64,000 nt of DNA from Evernia prunastri. Taxonomy: Eukaryota; Ascomycota; Lecanoromycetes; Lecanorales; Parmeliaceae. Location of the stretch: positions 186,001 through 250,000 of the forward strand of contig NKYR01000021.1 of NCBI GenBank assembly GCA_003184365.1. Reading direction: 5' to 3'. The notes below the pieces were generated by a model. That model had not been told where the DNA came from, searched no databases, and saw only the letters and a list, made by a program, of their open reading frames with translations. The stretch's first letter is position 1. Every line of letters begins with the position of its first letter. Position numbers and translations under genes: made by a program. This document shows positions 10,044-21,587 of the stretch, piece by piece.

Positions 10044-13000
10044 TCAACTCATACCCAACTGACTGCAAATGAACTCGTAACCCTTCTCGATCGCCGTCCA
10101 GCCAACATTCAGCGGATCTCCAACCGGGAAGAGATCGAACGCATGCCCACACCTCTCCGGCACAGACAGCCCAGCGGGTACGCCGCAGTCTTTCAACTCT
10201 TTGATCGTGCGCTCGCTCATCGACAGCGGGAGCCAATCGTCCCCGTTGCCGTGGACGATGAAGGTGGGCGTCTTGTAGTTGCCCTGCCTGATCTGCCACA
10301 GCGGGCTGATGGCTTGGACCTGCTCCACGGACGCAGGGGGTTGGTACTTCCAATCCGTCTTGTCCGTGGCGGGGACGCTGTCCTTGTGCGGCAGTCCGTG
10401 CACGAGGATCGGTATCGTTTGTGAGTTCCAACACATGTGCAGGATGATCTTTGCGCGGTCGTCCTTCAGTGTTAGCGAGAGAGCCATGGTTCGCTTTTCG
10501 CTGACGGGGGCGTATTCAATGATCTTCATTGCATGGTCAGCCTCTCTGTCACGCTTGGGGGCCGCCGGGTAGGAGATACTTACTGGATTATCTCGGACGC
10601 CGGCCAGAATGTCCGTGACGTCTTGCGGTTCCTCTTCAGCAGCCAGAGGGTAACACGGTTTATGCCAGTCTAGGTTTCAAAATGTTAGCCGGCTCTGAAC
10701 TGTGCAAGAGGTGATTCATAGTAACGCTTACGGTCGGATTCCATATCACTTGGAGGATACAATGCGAATACGGCGTCAGGGGCTTTGATACCTCTGGCGG
10801 GAGCCGTGTATCCCAAGCTCATGGAAAGCTGTCCACCACTGGACCAGCCAAATGACACCACTTTGGTTGGGTCGGGCCTAACGGTCGGCCCGGCCAGCGA
10901 CAGAGTTGGCAACGTCTCCGTCGCCCACTTCAAAGCGTCGCAACAATCAGTCATTGGGCCGTCAAAGAGGTTCGTTTCTGGAACAAGCCGATAATCGATG
11001 CTGATTGGTAGAAAACCACGCTCGATCAGTGTCCGGATGTGCTTCATGGGCACATCTTTCCGTCCGAACAAGAAGTGCCCTCCGCCATGAATCAGAAGAG
11101 CTGTGTCATTGTTAGCCGAGGGTCTTTACAAAAGAGCAGGAGGTGATCGTACCCAAGGGTCTTTTCTTTCCGGGCGGGTCAGGTGTCTTTGGGAAGTAAA
11201 TGTCAGCAGAGAGATCAAGTGCGCCGACCTGTTTCCAGACTACTTCCTCCATCGGTACCCCGGCTCTCTTGACAATTGTCCCATTTGTTGGGGTCAAATT
11301 ATCAGTATCTTTGGCATCGCCTTTGAAAGCGCAGATCAGTCGCAGCGTCTTTGCCTCCTCGGTGTCGCCGTCTGTCCAGTTCACATGCTTGTAGCCAGCT
11401 GCGCGGAGGCTGCTGTTCCAAAACGACTCACTTGACAGGGCGTGTTTACGACCGTCACTGAAAAGCCACCAGCCCTCTAGGAGACCAAAGACCAGATCGA
11501 ACCAGTACAAGTTCCTCGTGAATTCAAGAAGGCAGAGGGCACCATCCTCACGAAGGGTGGGCAAAATGTTTCCGGTAGACGTTGTGAGGTTGCTTGTAGC
11601 GTGAATGCAATTGGTCGAGATCACAATGTGGAACTTCTGTAGGAGCTCTGGTGGCGCCGGCTTGTCGCAATTAAATATCATGAATCTCATCTGCGGGTAG
11701 CTTGAGAAGTTCCTCTTGGCTTGGGAAACAAGTGCCATGGAAATGTCGGTGAAGGTGTATTCAAATGACACACCGCAACGGGTCAAAAATTCCACGAGAT
11801 ATTTCGTGGTCCCTCCTGTGCCAGCCCCGACTTCTAGGATGCAAAGAGTACCTTCAGACTGCGTTGAAGAGAACGCAGAGTTGAAAAACTCTGCTAGGAG
11901 GCGTGTTGCGGCTTTCAGCATTTGTGAGTTGGCGTAGAAGTCGGCTAGAAGTTCGCGATTGTGCCTGTCGCCGAAGAGTAGTGACAATGGCTCGGCCTTT
12001 CCCATCAAACAATCAGCAAGACGGGAGCCAATGACGTGCAGAAGCTTGGTCTCAGAATCGTAGAGCGGGTGTCGCTGCAGCATTCGCTCATATCTAGTGG
12101 CCGTCGCTGTCGAGTCAAAGGGCTTTGCAGTTCGAACGTGTATCTGATTGCTCCCTACTTCCAGGTACCCGCTGTCCACGAGAATGTTACGCAGCTGTGC
12201 GACAAGATGCTTGTGTTTGGGTAAGGTATTCATCGATGGCAGTTGCTGACCGGCGCGAAGACTTGCTAGGTCACAGCCCAGCTTGCCATAAGCATCTGCA
12301 ACGTACGAGCATACAAGGTCATCTTGCTGGGGATACACGTCTGCCCAAAAACCCTTTGCGCCCGTCTGCTCGGCATACTTTTCGAAATCAAAGCGTAAGC
12401 GCGTGAAGACATCTTGAAGCCCGTAAGGGCCAAGATCCAAAGGTTGCAGGCCTGTTCCATTTGATACCGCAGGTACAGCGTATGATTTCGGATTGGCGGC
12501 AACTGGATCAACTTCGTCCGCCAACTTTACTGATCCAGATGGCGTTGTGATTGCACTGTCTTCCGAGGAGTCCCGCGGAGAGCTTGTCCCAGTGGATGAT
12601 GCACTGTCACCGTCATCCACAAAAGAGGTGCCCACGCAGCCTTTTCCGTGCAGATAATTGACGAGCGAGTTGAAATCGGTGAGCTCTTCCAGTTCATCCA
12701 CCGGTAATTCCATACGGAACAGAGTCGAGAGCTCGCTGATGACTTCAATCATCATCAACGAATCCACCCCGATATCGTCAAAGGACGCATCTCCCGGTAC
12801 TTGGTCTTTGGGAATGTCTGCCAGCTTCTCCAGAAGGTCACAGATATCTTCGTAAATGCACTTTTTAGCATCCTTACGTGGCTTACTCGGTTTAGTCTGG
12901 GGCTGCGGTACTGCTGGTGGCTGTCCGGTCGCACCAACTTCGGCCCTCTCTGCCTTTGTATTTGTGAGCGTCGGCATGTCCAGCTTCGGTGCTATTTTGG

Positions 13001-16000
13001 TGTTCAAGCCGGTCGGGACGGTGACGGGTTGGCGAAGATCTGTAAAATGGACTCCCAATAAGATCAGTACCAGTCTAGCCGTGACTGCATTGTAAATGAA
13101 CATGTCGTAAGCTACTTCCCCGGCGTTTGTAGAGATATAGGCCACAACATCCCAAGGTCCTTCCACAGAGTTTCCAGCGCCGTGAAGCTCAAAACCCGGA
13201 GCCCATTGCAGGTAGTCCGCTCTGGTGAATTGGAACACTTCGCCATCAAGGCATTCGTGCAAGCAATTTGCGTGTAAGCTAGCGACTTGGATAAAACTCT
13301 CTAGAACGGGAAGGTGGGTCGTGATATTTTTGGAGACAATCTCTGGAATGCCTGCTGTGCGCGTAACTCTGGCGGCCATCCGCGAGTCAACTGCAGCCAC
13401 GCTCTTGACTCCACGGTACCATTCCGGATAAGTGACAGCTCGAGCAAGCATTTTGTACATTACGTTGCCTCTGAGCGACTCACTTCGAGGATCATCCGCG
13501 ATAGAGACAATCTTATCATGACCTGTCAGTCTCTCATATCGGCAGAATTCATCGTCCAGACTACTGTTTGCCGTTTTCAAGCAGACTGTGCCCTCGGCAT
13601 GACAGAGTAATTCTCCGAGCTTTGAGCTGTCCGATGACCCGTCCGCACTGGTGATTCTGAATTTCCAGCCCTGTCCAAGCTGTAAGAGATCAAGGCTGAT
13701 GGTTTGATGTATGCTTGGTCCGAGCTGAGAGTGCGCTTGAAATTCTTGTATTGAGAGCACACTGTTGCTTTGGCCCTGATCAGCGACCCTCACGGCCCTA
13801 GAAGCGAGCTCCACGTATAATGTAGAGGGACACACAGAAGCACCTTGTGACTCAAGATCTTTGATGATGGTCTGATATTCCTCGCTGCTCGGATTGATGA
13901 CGAAATGATGTCCGCGCGAGTCAACCGACTCCAGGTGTATGAGGACAGGTGGTAGCTCTACCTTTGCTGCTGGGGGCATCTCCTTTTTATCATTCGAGGG
14001 TAGCGCTGCAGACATGTTCAAGTCCAGCCAGTGCTTTGGCTTCTCCCAGGCATAAGGGGGTAAACGTAGGTAGTCAAACTGGGCCCTTTGCGATCTGTGG
14101 AAACTCCAGAATTGTGTGCGGTGGCCGGCAGCCCAAAGAGCCATTGTCGCATCGACTACAAGCTCGTTGGAACTTGACTTGTTCAACTGCATGGGCACGA
14201 AGTTGTTGGTCGAAGATGAGGATTGCCCCAGAACTCGTCGCACCATGCTGATTATGCTCGAGTCTGAACCGGCTTCGAGCCAAGTGCATGGACCCAATTT
14301 GGCCTGTAGACGCTGAACTGCTTGACCAAAGAAAACTGGTTCCCGTGTATGAGCGGTGATGAGCTTCGCGGTGGGTGTCGTCCAATTAGTAGTGTCTGTA
14401 CAGGTTTCAAGGGGGATGCTAGGTTCGTGAAAGGCGAGAGATGATGCCAAATCTTCAAGATACGGCAACAAGGGCTCGGTGAACTGCGAATGGAAGCCGT
14501 ACGGGACATCTAGTCTCCTGTATCTTATCCCCTGCTCAGTCAACTTGGTTTGGAGCTCGTCAGCAGAAGCTTTGTCGCTCACCACGACATGCGACGTTGG
14601 TCCATTGAAGCAAGCGATCTCAAAGCTGTAGCCAGAATTAGGTGCACGGAAGGATGTTTGGAGATCTTCTAAGGTCTGCTGGTCTGTCTCGACGGCGATC
14701 ATTGTACCTGACTCGGAGCCCCAATACTTCTGCATTAATGATGCCCGCCCTGCTACCAGTCTCAGACCGTCTCGGAGCGACAACATCCCAGAGACACATA
14801 ATGCGGTAAGTTGGCCAAAGGAGTGTCCAACGAGCGCATTGACTTTCAGGCCAGATTCGAGCCACGCCTGCGCGCAGGAATACTGCGTTGCGAAAATGAT
14901 CGAGTGTAGGACGACGACATCAATCACGGCCTCGGTCTGGAAAATACCAGGATAGATCCCAGGGTATCCCATAGCGCGTAGGGTGTTGTCACATATGTCC
15001 AAGTAGGAGCGGAACAATGTAGACTCTTGCCACAAGTGCTTATCGAGTGCAACTTTGTCGGATACTTGGCCTCCGAAACACAACACCACAGGGGGTTCTT
15101 TCGGGCGTTGCTTGATCGCATTACCGGCTGCAATTTGTTGACGAAGCTGAGATTGCAGCTCATCCAGATCTGTGGCAGTCGCTGTAAATGTGAAAGGAAG
15201 CTCCTGGTTGAGTCTTGTCGCCAAGTTACAGGCCAAGTCTGAGAGTATTTGCGATTGTTCGGATAGGTCTCGAGCACTCTGCAACTGGTCACAAAATTTG
15301 TCCAGGGCCTTGCAGTACGCGAGAAGGGCCCCCGTAGACGCAGCCGCGAGCTGAATTGGAAATTTCTTGGGTCGTGAAGAGATGCTTGTTTCGGACTTTG
15401 TTTGATGGCCGGCACCCTTGCCAGGAGCTTCAAGAATAATCATGGCGGCATTACTGCCAGCGGCACCGTAGTTGTTTACGCAAGCCACCAATCGTTCTCC
15501 TGATAAAGCAAGATTTGACGTCGGTATGCAAAGATTGTCCGGTTCCAATGCCGGTATTTTTGGATTCAAGGTCTTGAATAACGCTTGACGAGGCGCGAGG
15601 CGATGTTCCATCTGCAGGTTAGCTTTGATCAATGCCACAACCCCAGAAGCACCTTCAAGATGCCCGATATTTCCCTTCGCTGACGATACAATCAATGGGG
15701 TCTCTCGCTCTGCTCCACCGAAAATGCGGCGGATACTCTCCATTTCGATGGGATCGCCAACTGGTGTGCCAGTACCGTGGGCTTCCACAAAAGTGACCTT
15801 ATTAGGTGTCACCCCTGCCTGTGCGGTAACTCGTTCATAGAGATTGCCCTGAGACGAAGTATGAGGGACGGTGATAGGCACACAGTTAGCGTTCTGGTTG
15901 ACGGCCGAGCCAGCGATGACGCTAATGATGTGGTCGTTATCCCTGATAGCATCTGAAAGTCGTTTCAAGACCACGAGCCCACCCCCTTCTCCTCTACAAT

Positions 16001-17963
16001 ACCCATCTGCATCTGCACTGAACGGCTTTGAGCCTCCCGTTGGGCTCAAGAAATGGGCAGCAGCAAAGTTCTCAAAGAGATACGGGCTGGTCATCAAAGT
16101 AATCCCGCCTGCTAAAGCCTGAGAACACTGGCCAGTCCTCAAAGCAGTACATGCAGTGTGAATGGCCACCGCCGATGAAGAGCAGGCGGTGTCCAGGACA
16201 AGAGAGGGACCAGACCAACCAAAGTAATGTGACAGCTTGCCACTCAGGAAAGATCGGAGCGTGCCAGTTGCTGAGTATGCCGTAGGAGGATGGGACGCTA
16301 CGTTGAAATCGTAATCTGTTGCACAAGCTCCAATATAGCAACCTACGTCCTCAGGCTTGGACGAGTCGGCGAAATACCCGGACATTTCCAATGCTTCGTA
16401 AGCAACCTGGAGTAATATACGCTGCTGAGGATCCATGTAAACTGCCTCACGAGGTGACTTCTTGAAAAATCCATGATCAAAAGCTTCGATGTCCCGTAGG
16501 AAGTTACCCCAGAACCGTAAGCTGCTGTTAGACCTAGCAGGGCGACCTCGTCCAAACCTCGCTTCCGGAATTTCCGACAACATGGACTTTCCCTCCGTGA
16601 GCAAATCCCAAAACTCGTCGATGGAATCGGCACCAGGAAACCTGCAACCCATACCAATTACTGCGATTGCATCTTTTGAATATCCTTGGGCAATCGGTGC
16701 CTCGGGGTCTGGTGCGGATGCAGGCGTTTCCGCTTCCACGATGCCGTTGACTCGTTCGGCAATCATTGTTGATTTTATGACTGGAAAGCTCCTTGCGACT
16801 GACTGCGGTACGGCATCGTTTCCAAAAGAAAGTATGAAATGGTTTGCATGACTTTTGTTCAATGCCGAAGCGGCTGTAGAGATCGTCGAGTACCAGTCTG
16901 CGCGTTCTTCTAATATGCATTCCAGAGCCAAAAGAGCGGTGTTCTCATCGGAGAAGAGATGTGCATCCGTGTTGGATCTCACGAGAGATTGGCCATCAAG
17001 GGTTGGACTGAAATGTGTTTGGCAGGCTTCCAGGATTGTCTGGGGGATTCCCTTGTGTATGGGGATGTGATACCGCCCAGAAACCCCGGTATCACGCACA
17101 GACGCGCCAACCCTCGACAAGTCCTCAAGCAAAAGCTCCAGCGCAGAAGCTGGTACAGTAACCGTGACATCTCTGACATCTCGGATCACAGCGATGTACG
17201 TCTGTCGTTGCAATTAGTCAGAGTTCTTCTACCACCAAATGAGCAGCCTCAAGCGACACCGCTTGCCTAATTGATCTGGAATCCGGCGATGGGTGATGAT
17301 GCCAAATTATTGCGACCAATGAAATTTGATAATGATACTCACATCTGGATGTCTCGAAAGCAGGCGCTGAATGTCCTCCAACATCATGGGTGACTTCCAC
17401 CTTATGGCGAGAGTCGAGGCTTTGGAGTCACCACTGTTGCGATGTCGATCAAGATCAACATAAGCGCCAACGCAGAACGCTAATCGCACGGAGTCGGCTG
17501 CAAAGCTTCCAACATCGTCTTCTGTCCTCCCGCTTGCCACTGCAAGAGCGCTTAGGAGGCCAATACAAAATCCTTGGATACCTCCGCCGGCCGCCACGCT
17601 TTTCTTTACTGATTCATGACCAAGTGGCTCGTCAGATTGCCGCAGATAGCTGATATAGTCCGCAATCTGCGCCATAGTTGTCAAGGGCATCCTTGTGACA
17701 TTACCCATATCCTCCCCAGTTTGGGCGACATCGACGCCGGTTATCCATTGTGCTAAATGATCTGCAGCGGCTTCGCCGGCGATGCCGTTTAGACTTGGAT
17801 CCTGATTTGATAGAGCCCTCCAGAGCAGAGGAAGCTCTTCACAAGCTTTGACGATAGGTTTTAGGCATTTTTGGTGCTGCAGAGCGTTTCGAAGCTGTTC
17901 CAGTCTATCTGATGCTGGCCATGGTGCTAGGGCGCCAAATGCAATCAGCGAAGGTAGTGTCAT
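10044..17963 (-). CDS. Non-reducing polyketide synthase SAT-KS-AT-PT-ACP-CMeT-TE (atranorin-PKS-like)
   Basis: Five exons (17963..17343, 17201..11153, 11100..10732, 10669..10584, 10541..10044) with consistent phases give 2540 residues. Domains: SAT with GFCIG, Cys133; KS about 384-800 with DTACSSS (Cys547), HGTGTP (His682) and GHLEG (His721); AT about 910-1215 with GHSFG, Ser1001; PT about 1291-1603; a single ACP with GVDSLMM, Ser1688; C-methyltransferase about 1793-2168 with LEVGAGTGGTT; and a C-terminal alpha/beta-hydrolase with HGGGH (2228-2232), GWSSG (Ser2310), GDDWLP and ERCGHAF, so a full Ser-Asp-His set. This architecture, next to a P450 and an O-methyltransferase, matches PKSs that make methylorsellinate-derived depsides in lichens (Atr1 type). 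Expected product: two C-methylated orsellinate units joined by the terminal hydrolase domain. A Glu replaces the usual catalytic Asp in the PT D-x-x-x-Q motif. The usnic-acid PKS has a similar domain order but its cluster has no methyltransferase of this kind. Confidence 0.92.
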
Positions 17964-18297
17964 ACTCAAAAAGACAGTGTCTAAATGGTTAGGTGAGCAG
18001 AGAGAGTGTGTTGAATCATGCGATGGTCGTGGAGGGCCTATTGCCAGTTGAAAGTATATGAGAAAGGTCGTGATCCAAATCGGGTTCCGGCCATGCACAA
18101 CAAGGCCATGGGCAAATCATGCCGGTTCCCGGAGAGAGAGCCCCTGTCCATTTTGAAGCTTCTAGTATCATATAGGAAGTATCTCGAAAGCCCGTCTTTA
18201 CCTTTTCTGCGACTCCACCCCCCACTGCACGAGTTAGGAAAGGGCCATAATTCTTTTGTGAAACCAAGCATTGCCTGCTCTGAGCAGTCATCATGCA

Positions 18298-18307
18298 TCG
18301 TTTCCGA
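18298..18307. promoter_or_regulatory. TCG-N4-CGA palindrome
   Basis: TCGTTTCCGA differs from the AflR consensus only by a spacer one base shorter. A second copy with the same spacing lies 94 bp away between the two genes. Possible operator of the AflR-like protein. Confidence 0.3.
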
Positions 18308-18400
18308 TGATCTCACTGCACTATAGTGTGCATGATCTGCGTCGACTGCAGTATGTAGCTTGCGATCACTCCACTAGCAACGCTTTACAAGACCCAAAGA

Positions 18401-18410
18401 TCGTCTACGA
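18401..18410. promoter_or_regulatory. TCG-N4-CGA palindrome
   Basis: TCGTCTACGA is the second four-base-spaced copy in the PKS/P450 promoter, 263 bp upstream of the P450 start codon. Confidence 0.3.
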
Positions 18411-18455
18411 ACGTAGGGTATCTCATGTTGCGTCTGCATAATGCGAATCTAGATC

Positions 18456-18469
18456 TCCGATTCTTCGGA
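18456..18469. promoter_or_regulatory. CCG-N6-CGG palindrome (TCCGA-4-TCGGA)
   Basis: TCCGATTCTTCGGA has perfect 5-bp inverted arms and everted CGG triplets, a common Zn2Cys6 site geometry. It is about 195 bp upstream of the P450 start and 490 bp upstream of the PKS start. Confidence 0.4.
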
Positions 18470-18663
18470 GGAATTTTAACGTTTGGCTCGCATGCACGTA
18501 CTCTAGCGTGACCCAGATACCGCATTCCGATGTCTGTCTACTCGTAGTGTAGGTCACGTAGATTTCGGTCTCCGGTATTTAATTGCTCGTGCTCGCTTGT
18601 TCGTTAAAAGGCCAGTGCTCTTCGACGCCTTTGAGCTTCTCATCCCTAACGTATTCACTGAAT

Positions 18664-20337
18664 ATGTCTTCAAACTGGACATCAGATGCAATAGTGACTT
18701 CCATCCTGACACCCAACTGGGACACAGGAAGAGTGTATCTTGAGCGCACGTCGCTTTCAGGCATTGCCCTGTATGGAGTCGCGTGCGTATTGATCATCCG
18801 GGCAGTTGTATACGTGAGACTAGTCGGCACCAATCGCTCAAACTCATGCTGACTTCTCACCAGAGACTCTGGCGTGCGTACTCGACGACACTCCGCCATG
18901 TGCCAGGACCATGGCATGCCAAGATGACCGGCCTTGCCTTAAAGTGGCACGACGTTCAAGGCACCAGATGGTACTATGTCCAGGGATTGCACAAAAAGTA
19001 TGGCACTACGGTTCGCATCGCACCGTACGAAGTTGCCATCAGCGACCCCAAAGTAGTCCGTAAAGTCCACGCGTTCGGCACCGAGTTCAGAAAACAACAA
19101 CAGCCTGGCACAGCATTTAACATATTCAGCTTGAGTGATCCTAAGATCCACCGACTTCGGCAACGATTCTACACACAGGCTTTCTCTGCCGACACTTTGA
19201 AGTTGAGCACTGAGCCAGCCGTTCGAGTACTCTCTGACATGGCGGTTGCAGGCATCAAGCGGGATGCGACTGAGAGCAAATGCCAAACTGCGGACATGTT
19301 CAAGTGGTGCATGCTTTTCGGTTACGATGTCGCCTATCAGGTGGTCTATGGTAATACCGACGGGCTCATAGCAAACAACAAGGGGACCGAGGAGGTGATC
19401 ATGGGATTTTATCTGCAGAGATTGAATTCATGGATGCTGTTCAGTTTCCCTCTGTTCCTGCTCGGTCGCTGGCTCGCTCCACTTTCTTCCACTCTACGTG
19501 GTATCTTTCGCATCGAGTGGAGGTACGTGGATATCTTTGAGGCCGGTCCGCGACAACGGGAGATCGCAGCCAAGACCGTCTTTACCCAGAACTCCAAGTT
19601 TGAGAAAGACGGTGAGGTATTCGGCGTGAGCGACGAAGTTAAGTTGAGTGGCGTGGACATTGCTCATGACATTACAACATTCCTCGGTGCAGGCGGGGAG
19701 GCCGTGGGTGCCACTCTAGTCTTTCTGATTTGGCAAGTCCTTAAGATGCCGGACCTGCAAAGGGAGCTTGAAGCTGAGGTCGCAGGGCTCGCCGGGCCAC
19801 CTACGGATGCCACAACTGTGGATCTGCCAATCCTGAACGGGGTTATTTACGAGGCTTTACGTCTCTACGGCGGAGGAGCGACTCACTTGCCACGATATGC
19901 TCCTTCAGCTACCGATCTGGGCGGCTACATCATACCACCACTCACGGCGGTAACGGTACATGCTGGCGCTTTGCACCGGAATCCGGCAGCATGGGGGGAT
20001 GACGCAGAAGCGTGAGTCTGCTTCCAATCCTCAGCTTTCTTGCTTCACTAACGGACACATGGACAGGTTTGATTACAAACGCTGGCTCTCGCCGTCGCAA
20101 AGTAAGGCGCTGATCCAGGATAAATTCCAGCCCTTCTCATCTGGTGCGAGAGCTTGCATCGCTACCCACCTTGTCATGATTGAAATGCGTATATTTGTCG
20201 CCGCCTACTTCCGAGAGTTCGCAGGCGTTAAATTGGCACCCTCGACCACAGAAGCTAGCATGAGGATCACCGATCGCTTTCATATCGCCCCAGTCTCTAA
20301 GCACTGCGACGTTACAATACCAGCCGGAAAGGCTTGA
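18664..20337 (+). CDS. Cytochrome P450 monooxygenase (depside-tailoring, Atr2-like)
   Basis: Exons 18664..18813, 18864..20011 and 20067..20337 give 522 residues. An N-terminal membrane anchor lies around residues 25-50 (LSGIALYGVACVLII), followed by VPGPW. The ExxR motif is EALR at 380-383, and the haem-ligand region FSSGARACIA has Cys463. Two deviations are visible: the I-helix reads AGGEA, without the usual threonine, and the residue two after the haem Cys is Ala, not Gly. It is divergent from the PKS across a 700-bp promoter. In the lichen atranorin pathway the P450 oxidises a methyl of the PKS-derived depside stepwise to aldehyde and acid; the same role is inferred here. It is expected on the endoplasmic reticulum with a cytochrome P450 reductase partner encoded elsewhere. 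Confidence 0.88.
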
Positions 20338-21587
20338 GAAAGTGAGAAGGTGAAGGGGTAACTGATCCATAGATTGAATTCAGCAATCTTCATTTTGTAG
20401 TATAATGTAATGAAACGGTCAAATGAGTCAATGTGCTACTTCATGGCCGGCTTATGGTTATCATTATGTATGGAGATTGGGATTGGGATTCGTATCTGAT
20501 CGACCCCTCGGACGCGAATTAAGGTGCATCCCTCCTGGACGGCGCTACAGCAACAGTGGAGCCCTAACCCTATCTTGGCAAGACAGCCCTGCAACGGAGA
20601 ACTATGTAGAGCGCATACAACATATTTTTCTTGCCTTTAGCCATCTCTTTTGGGTTCAGATAGAGATAAGGTAAGGTAGATAAGTCTCATGAATAGAGTT
20701 CAGTCCAGGCGCAATTCCGAATGGGCGAAGCACTGCTGCACTGGAGAATGTCGGAGGTCTTGGCACGGGAGCCTCGATGTCTAGGACCTGCAAGATCGTA
20801 GAGCATCGGAAATCTTGAATACTTCTCACGTTCAGGGAAGATAGTAAAGTGCTTTGCTGCCGTAATTCTTACTACGCTGATGATTGGTCTGGAGAATACC
20901 GCAGATACCCAATGTACCAAAGGCGGGACTATCCGAGTCTTTGCATTCGGAGTCCGACCGCATTGCACACAGTAAGGTAGGGTCGGCAGCGACATTGTCC
21001 ACAACATTCCGCCATTAGTGCAATTGTCCCCCACCCGAGGCAATGCGATAAGGCTTTCCTAAGCCTTAGGATACATTGGCTCCAATACTCCAAGCACAAC
21101 TTTTGCACAAGGGCTGTTTGAACCATCCCTGGTCCCTTCAAAGCTATGTGACACCTTCCAACAGCGCAATTCGATCAGAAGATGGCGTTGTAGAGGATGC
21201 CGGACACTCTCGTACCCGGCCATTTCATGCTCCACCCAGCCATCTTTATACATCATTCCCATACTGATTAGCCTGAGAATACCGGGACGCTATGTTCCTA
21301 TTGACCCTGACGATTGGTACTCGGCCTCCGGTATCCTCATTGGTCAGTCGCCTCAATGCACATTAGATATGTGTCCGGGCGCCACACATCAAAATGTGAA
21401 GGAATCTCGGATACATGTACAACCAAAAAATATTCGGGGCCCGACAAGGGCATTGTCATTAGTGATATCCCACACAAGTTGATACTGATCAACGTGAAGA
21501 GGAGAATACTGTGCCATATCAAGCTTCGAGAGTCCACATACTCCTCTGGACAACTTCTCTCGCACTCCTCCTGTTAGCATTGCGACC
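20338..21587. other. Intergenic region P450 - O-methyltransferase
   Basis: About 1.25 kb holding the P450 3' UTR and the methyltransferase promoter. It has one TCG-N5-CGA palindrome (20947-20957) and several other TCGGA/TCCGA half-sites. Short open frames here show no family resemblance. Confidence 0.6.
20947..20957. promoter_or_regulatory. Candidate AflR-type operator TCG-N5-CGA
   Basis: TCGGAGTCCGA is a near-perfect palindrome matching the AflR consensus, about 630 bp upstream of the O-methyltransferase start. A further TCCGA half-site lies at 20932-20936. Confidence 0.4.

Larger units (their letters stand above)
17964..18663. promoter_or_regulatory. Shared PKS/P450 divergent promoter
   Basis: These 700 bp separate the start codons of the divergent PKS and P450, so one region can switch both. 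It holds two TCG-N4-CGA palindromes (18298-18307, 18401-18410) and a CCG-N6-CGG palindrome (18456-18469). No clear TATA box was recognised. No gene was seen. Confidence 0.65.

Noticed and set aside
9972..10424. Plus-strand frame of 150 codons near the PKS 3' end
   Set aside because: Antisense to the conserved hydrolase-domain exon carrying GDDWLP and ERCGHAF.
10044..20337. Usnic-acid cluster (PKS plus P450 only)
   Set aside because: Domain order is similar, but the linked membrane O-methyltransferase fits the atranorin-type trio better. Not fully excluded without phylogeny.
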